Source of the DNA: Sphingomonadales bacterium UBA2369
Lineage (GTDB): Bacteria > Pseudomonadota > Alphaproteobacteria > Sphingomonadales > Sphingomonadaceae
Assembly: GCA_002344055.1 (NCBI GenBank)
Contig: DDTH01000018.1
Coordinates: 124,219-188,218, forward strand
DNA length: 64,000 bases
Direction of reading: 5' to 3'
Position numbers and translations under genes: made by a program. Shown here in pieces: positions 60,574-64,000 of this stretch. The notes beneath the pieces were generated by a model. The model saw only the letters and a program-made list of their open reading frames with translations, had not been told where the DNA came from and searched no databases. Within the stretch, counting starts at the first letter, position 1; each line of letters starts with the position of its first letter.

Positions 60574-61575
60574 ATGCTGACATCCATCGGATCCGACGAG
60601 AAGCCGCGGCACAAACCGCATGGAGGTCCACTCAGGGTCTTGGTCGCGGGCGCCACCGGGGCTGTCGGAACGTCGCTGATTCCGGAACTCGTCGTTCGCG
60701 GTCACATCGCTGGCGGGCTGGCGCGCCGGCCCCAGGTTCTGCCGCCAGAGATCGCAAGTTTCGCCGTCGACGCGCTGGATAGGGACGCCGTCTTGGCCGC
60801 GTTTGAGGCGTTCGCGCCCGACGTTGTCATTCACCAGCTCACCGCGCTGCCAGCGTCGACGAGCCTGTGGCGGTTCGATCGCGATTTTGAGAAGACCAAT
60901 CGGCTGCGGACCGAGGGCACCCGGATCCTGCTGGAGGCGGCGAGGCAGTCAGGAACGCGGCGGTTCGTTGCACAGAGCTTCTGTGGCTGGCCTTACGCAC
61001 GCGTCGGGTCAGCGGTGAAGACCGAGGACGACCCGCTCGACCCGAATCCTCCCGAGCGGCTCCGATCCACGTTGGAGGCTATTCGGGATCTGGAAGCGTC
61101 GGTTCTCGAGGCGACCGACGTCAATGGGGCTGTTCTGAGATACGGCGCATTTTACGGGCCCAATACGCATCTGGCCTCCGGCAGCGCCATGGCTGAGACC
61201 ATCCGCAAAGGCCGCTTTCCCTTGATCGCCGACGCCGGCGGCGTCTGGTCGTTCATCCACATTGAGGACGTCGCGAGCGCCACAGCGGTCGCCGCCGCTT
61301 CCGACATCGCTGGCCTGTTCAACGTGGTCGACGACGAACCGGCTCCGGTCAGGGAATGGCTACCTTATCTGGCCGACCTTCTAGGAGGGCCGAGACCTAA
61401 GCGGCTGCCAGGCTGGCTGGCCCGGCTCGTTCTGCCAGAGCATCTCCGTATCATGATGACGGAGATCAGGGGCGGCTCGAATGCTCGCTTCCGCCAGACC
61501 TTCGGATGGCGGCCCAAGTATCCGTCGTGGCGCTCCGGCTTCGCTGCCGAGTTTCAAAGCAAAGGTTCATTATGA
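60574..61575 (+). CDS. NAD(P)-dependent epimerase/dehydratase (extended SDR)
   Basis: 333 residues. VLVAGATGAVGTSLIPELVVRGH at about residues 22-44 is the dinucleotide fold; IHQLTALP and VAQSFCGWPY follow; the position of the usual YxxxK is not a clean match, so it may be an atypical SDR with reductase or isomerase-like role. ATG at 60574; TTG 21 bases upstream is possible. Overlaps the thioesterase ATG by four bases. Confidence 0.83.
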   Translation: MLTSIGSDEKPRHKPHGGPLRVLVAGATGAVGTSLIPELVVRGHIAGGLARRPQVLPPEIASFAVDALDRDAVLAAFEAFAPDVVIHQLTALPASTSLWRFDRDFEKTNRLRTEGTRILLEAARQSGTRRFVAQSFCGWPYARVGSAVKTEDDPLDPNPPERLRSTLEAIRDLEASVLEATDVNGAVLRYGAFYGPNTHLASGSAMAETIRKGRFPLIADAGGVWSFIHIEDVASATAVAAASDIAGLFNVVDDEPAPVREWLPYLADLLGGPRPKRLPGWLARLVLPEHLRIMMTEIRGGSNARFRQTFGWRPKYPSWRSGFAAEFQSKGSL

Positions 61576-62024
61576 CGAACGCAACGCTCGAAGCCGAACT
61601 GCTCAACCGTGGCCAGGAGGCCTTCGCAGGCCAAGCCTTCAGCGCAATGGTTGGCGCGCGTCTCGTCAGCTTGAGCCCTCAGGGCGCTGAGATTCGCTTG
61701 CCGGTGAAGCCGGACCTTCTGCAACAGCATGGCTTCGTGCACGGCGGAGTTCTCGCTTATCTCGCCGACAATGCGCTGACCTTCGCCGGTGGGGCCGCTC
61801 TAGGCGGAGGCGTCGTGACGGCCGAAATGAAGGTCAACTATGTGCGCCCAGCAATCGGCGTCGAATTGATCGCTCGTGCGCACGCCGTCAGCGGTGGCCG
61901 GACGATGGCCGTCGCCCGATGCGACATCCACGTCTGGGATGGAGAAGCCGAGCGGCTCTGCGCCGTTGCGCAAGGCACGGTCGCGCGCATGGGCCAGGAG
62001 CCTCCGGCCCAAGCGCGCGCCTAG
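61572..62024 (+). CDS. PaaI-type hotdog thioesterase
   Basis: 150 residues. The hotdog-fold motif LQQHGFVHGGVLAYLADNALTFAGGAALG has the HGG catalytic pattern near residues 57-60, followed by VVTAEMKVNYVRPA. Hydrolyses acyl-CoA of unknown type. Four-base overlap with the epimerase-like gene suggests the two are co-translated. Confidence 0.9.
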   Translation: MTNATLEAELLNRGQEAFAGQAFSAMVGARLVSLSPQGAEIRLPVKPDLLQQHGFVHGGVLAYLADNALTFAGGAALGGGVVTAEMKVNYVRPAIGVELIARAHAVSGGRTMAVARCDIHVWDGEAERLCAVAQGTVARMGQEPPAQARA

Positions 62025-62064
62025 GGTCATGAAAGGCGCGCCTTCCGACATCGGGCGAGATTGA

Positions 62065-62565
62065 ATGACGAACTCCAGACCAAGCGCTTGGTCAAAAGTG
62101 GGTATCGGCCGCATTGGGTCACTGCCGAGGCTCGCGGCAGCGACTTGGTGCACGCTTTTCGGGTTCGTCCACATCTACTGGGCCCTTGGGGGCGGCGTGG
62201 GACTGCCGTCGGATCTCCGGCTCTCAGACCACCCCTACCTGTTCGTCGCCGACGTGGTGGCCATCCCCCTTTGCTTCCTGTTCGCTTGGTTGGCCGCCGG
62301 CCTCACCGAAGCAGGCCAACCCCTGCGGCGACTACTTCTCGGGTGCGCCGGAGCGTTCTGTCTCGTCCATGCGCTTCCGCCATTGTCGAGTTACGCGTGG
62401 AGGACGCTGACGAGCGCTGAGTCCATTCTGTTGACGCAGCGGCAGCAGTTGGCGGTCTTCGTGTACGAGCCGTACTGGCTGCTTGGCGGAATCCTCTTCT
62501 TGAGCGCCCTGTTCGTGCGGCCTCGAAAATCCAAAGGCATCCCCGTCCACCCCACACCCGCATGA
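62065..62565 (+). CDS. DUF3995-like membrane protein
   Basis: 166 residues with four predicted helices. GFVHIYWALGGGVGLP is characteristic of the DUF3995 family; then FVADVVAIPLCFLFAWLAAGL, LLGCAGAFCLVHALP and YWLLGGILFLSALFV. Function unknown. ATGA overlap with the EamA-type transporter that follows. Confidence 0.78.
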   Translation: MTNSRPSAWSKVGIGRIGSLPRLAAATWCTLFGFVHIYWALGGGVGLPSDLRLSDHPYLFVADVVAIPLCFLFAWLAAGLTEAGQPLRRLLLGCAGAFCLVHALPPLSSYAWRTLTSAESILLTQRQQLAVFVYEPYWLLGGILFLSALFVRPRKSKGIPVHPTPA

Positions 62566-63398
62566 CGTGGACGACCACGCTCTTGGTGCTCGCGGCCGCC
62601 GCTCTCCATGCCGCCTGGAACGCCGTCGTCAAATCTGCGGGCGACCGGCTGATGTCCGTCGTGGCATTGACCGCGTGGGCGGCCGTCATCGTGACGCCGC
62701 TACTGCTCTTCGTTCCAATACCAGAGCCTCGATTGTGGCCGATCCTTCTGAGCTCGGCAGTGATCCACTGGACCTACACGGTGCTGATCGCCTTCAACTA
62801 CGATAAGGGGGACATGAGCCGCGTCTACCCGATCATGCGTGGCGCAGCGCCCCTGATCGTGGCGGTAATCACCACCCTCGTGCTGCAGCAGAGGCTCGGC
62901 CTGATGGCCTGGGCGGGCGTCATCGTCATTTCTTCAGGAATCCTGCTCCTGTCACTGGAGCATGGCCTTCCGAAGAGCTGGGCGGACGTTGGACTGGCGC
63001 TCATGAGCGCGGCTGCGACGGCCGCCTATACGATCGTGGACGGGCGCGGCGTCCAGATGGCCGACTCTCCCCTCGCGTTCGCGCTGTGGCTATTCTGGCT
63101 CATTGGCGCGCCGCTTGGAGCTTGGGCGCTTGTAGCGAGGCGAGGTCCATTCTTGCAGACGCTCAAGGCCCATTGGGGGCGCACGTTCCTCGCCGGTGCT
63201 GGCTCGATCGCGTCCTACGGCCTCGCTCTTTGGGCCATGACACTCTCGCCCATCGTCCTCGTGGCGGCGCTGCGCGAGACATCAACCCTGTTCGGGACGT
63301 TGATCGCGGCCACGCTGTTGAAGGAGGCGATCGGGCGCGCGAGGGTCGCCGCGACGGTCGTGATTGTTGCCGGCGCCGTCCTGGTGCGCCTCGCCTGA
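62562..63398 (+). CDS. EamA/DMT-family transporter
   Basis: 278 residues, ten transmembrane helices in two repeats: LAAAALHAAWNAVVKSAGDRL in the first and YTIVDGRGVQMADSP at the junction; VVAALRETSTLFGTLIAATLLKEAIGRARV in the last part is typical of the EamA fold. A small-molecule exporter, substrate unknown. Confidence 0.9.
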   Translation: MTWTTTLLVLAAAALHAAWNAVVKSAGDRLMSVVALTAWAAVIVTPLLLFVPIPEPRLWPILLSSAVIHWTYTVLIAFNYDKGDMSRVYPIMRGAAPLIVAVITTLVLQQRLGLMAWAGVIVISSGILLLSLEHGLPKSWADVGLALMSAAATAAYTIVDGRGVQMADSPLAFALWLFWLIGAPLGAWALVARRGPFLQTLKAHWGRTFLAGAGSIASYGLALWAMTLSPIVLVAALRETSTLFGTLIAATLLKEAIGRARVAATVVIVAGAVLVRLA

Positions 63399-63445
63399 TC
63401 GTAGAGGGAATCAAGGCTAGAGGGCTGCCGGACCCATTACGCCCG

Positions 63446-63838
63446 TCACCGCCGACTATGCCGCCACCATATCACCGCGCAGATCAGCCCAAGAACGGCG
63501 GGAATGTGCACCGCGAGCGCGTCAGCGAGGACGCGATGATGACCCGATGCGCCGGACAGCATCTCGGCGATATGAATGACGGCGTGACCGGCCAGAAAGG
63601 CAGATGAGGACACGACGATTGGCAGAGCCCCCAACGGGCGAAGCGCGCTCCAAGTGAATCCGGCGCCCGCAACACCGAAAGCCACGCCGAGGTCGCGAAC
63701 CAGGTGGGGGTTGAAAGAACCGCTCAGGGCCACGCCGGGAAACGAGTGGAACCAGCTACCCGGCGCTACGACCATCCAGACCGCCACCAGCATCAGGGGC
63801 ACGCCTATGAGGGCGGCGACACCCCTAGCCGCGATCAT
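63446..63838 (-). CDS. Small multi-pass membrane protein, function unknown
   Basis: 130 residues, four predicted helices (residues about 2-24, 44-63, 68-85 and 107-124). Sequence MIAARGVAALIGVPLMLVAVWMVVAP at the N-terminus; SFPGVALSGSFNPHLVRDLG and HAVIHIAEMLSG in loops. No named family. Overlaps the upstream NTF2-like gene by 14 bases. Confidence 0.75.
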   Translation of the reverse strand: MIAARGVAALIGVPLMLVAVWMVVAPGSWFHSFPGVALSGSFNPHLVRDLGVAFGVAGAGFTWSALRPLGALPIVVSSSAFLAGHAVIHIAEMLSGASGHHRVLADALAVHIPAVLGLICAVIWWRHSRR

Positions 63839-64000
63839 CGTCGATGAAGCCGATGAGGCCGCACAGGTCGAAGTAGAACATCCTCGCGTCGAACAGCCGA
63901 CCGTCCTTGATCCGATACTCCGCCACAGTCTCGGTCTCGAAGATCGCACCATCCGGACGCCGGGCCCGCCAGGTGTATTCAACAATCACCAGATCGTCCT
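63825..64000 (-). CDS. NTF2/SnoaL-like protein, partial (5' end outside window)
   Basis: Reads DDLVIVEYTWRARRPDG, then AIFETETVAEYRIKDGRLFDARMFYFDLCGLIGF before a TAG at 63825-63827. This pattern is the C-terminal half of a SnoaL-like cone-shaped fold. The start is beyond the right edge. It lies upstream of and overlaps the membrane protein gene. Confidence 0.7.
   Translation of the reverse strand, partial: DDLVIVEYTWRARRPDGAIFETETVAEYRIKDGRLFDARMFYFDLCGLIGFIDDDRG

Larger units (their letters stand above)
9247..64000. mobile_element. Integrative and conjugative element (left end present, right end outside window)
   Basis: Starts at the broken tRNA-Arg and continues to the window edge. It contains an integrase next to the junction, ArdC/ParB/DUF2958/DUF2493 maintenance genes, RepA, ParA, DUF2840-TraF-transglycosylase-relaxase, TraG and a full trb mating-pair operon. 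That gene set is typical of alphaproteobacterial ICEs with a Trb-type type IV secretion system. Cargo sits between modules (10.8-11.7, 24.3-25.8, 25.9-32.9, 44.0-45.9, 48.6-49.3 and probably 59.1-64.0 kb). No matching 3' tRNA half was found, so the right boundary is an inference. Confidence 0.85.

Noticed and set aside
1..64000. CRISPR arrays or insertion sequences
   Set aside because: No regularly spaced repeats, no transposase genes and no terminal inverted repeats with target duplications were found by eye.

Overview
The window is high-GC alphaproteobacterial DNA. The first 9.2 kb carries housekeeping genes (lepB-rnc-era, dapB, nth, cobB) whose sequences and GTGA start/stop overlaps suggest a sphingomonad-type chromosome. 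The genus is an inference, not something the sequence proves. Everything from about 9,247 to the right edge reads as one integrative and conjugative element (ICE) with many cargo genes.

Layout. 1-9,206: chromosome, with lepB cut by the window edge, rnc, era, a GT-C type membrane glycosyltransferase, a sirtuin on the minus strand, a small membrane protein, dapB, an amino-acid permease, an aminotransferase, nth and a small lipoprotein. 9,207-9,246: the 5' half of a tRNA-Arg(CCG) gene that stops just after the anticodon loop. This is the left attachment junction. 9,431-10,786: tyrosine recombinase. 10,845-11,658: a 60-residue protein followed by a TIR/SLOG-like predicted nucleotide-binding protein, possibly defence cargo. 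11,905-24,072: maintenance module with ArdC-like antirestriction protein, DUF2958, ParB, small accessory genes, a 1,446-residue methyltransferase-helicase of the strawberry-notch type, a Toprim protein and a DUF2493 protein. 24,281-25,807: SDR and O-methyltransferase cargo. 25,885-32,859: DNA-damage island with two SRAP proteins divergent from imuA-imuB-dnaE2, and a GAAC-N7-GAAC SOS box in the shared promoter. 32,856-38,656: a frameshifted thermonuclease, two DUF736 genes, an XRE regulator, DUF2285-type regulators (one frameshifted), an AlpA-like HTH and RepA. 38,844-43,886: ParA, a small partner, DUF2840, TraF, a third DUF736, lytic transglycosylase and the DUF3363 relaxase. 44,016-45,879: redox cargo. 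46,140-48,532: TraG coupling protein and a CopG-like protein. 48,649-49,296: secreted HExxH protein (cargo). 49,518-59,110: the complete trbBCDEJ(K)LFGI mating-pair operon plus DUF2274. 59,098-64,000: a LysR/NUDIX pair and a set of small metabolic and membrane genes, cut by the window edge.

How it works together. The integrase inserts the element at the tRNA-Arg anticodon loop. RepA, ParA and ParB would help the excised circle persist. The relaxase nicks an oriT (candidate at 42,004-42,039), TraG delivers the DNA, and the Trb channel with TraF and the transglycosylase transfers it. ArdC and the methyltransferase-helicase may protect incoming DNA. The SRAP/ImuABC island would add SOS-controlled damage tolerance. 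The 3' half of the tRNA is not seen, so the element is longer than the roughly 54.7 kb visible here.

Most unusual observations: (1) a 42-nt nested stem-loop with compensatory base changes immediately upstream of both ardC and parB, with a similar topology upstream of a DUF736 gene; (2) a tandem SRAP pair in which the second copy has lost all three catalytic residues, sharing an SOS-box promoter with the mutasome; (3) a TIR/SLOG-like two-gene unit beside the integrase; (4) two maintenance genes broken by single-base indels.
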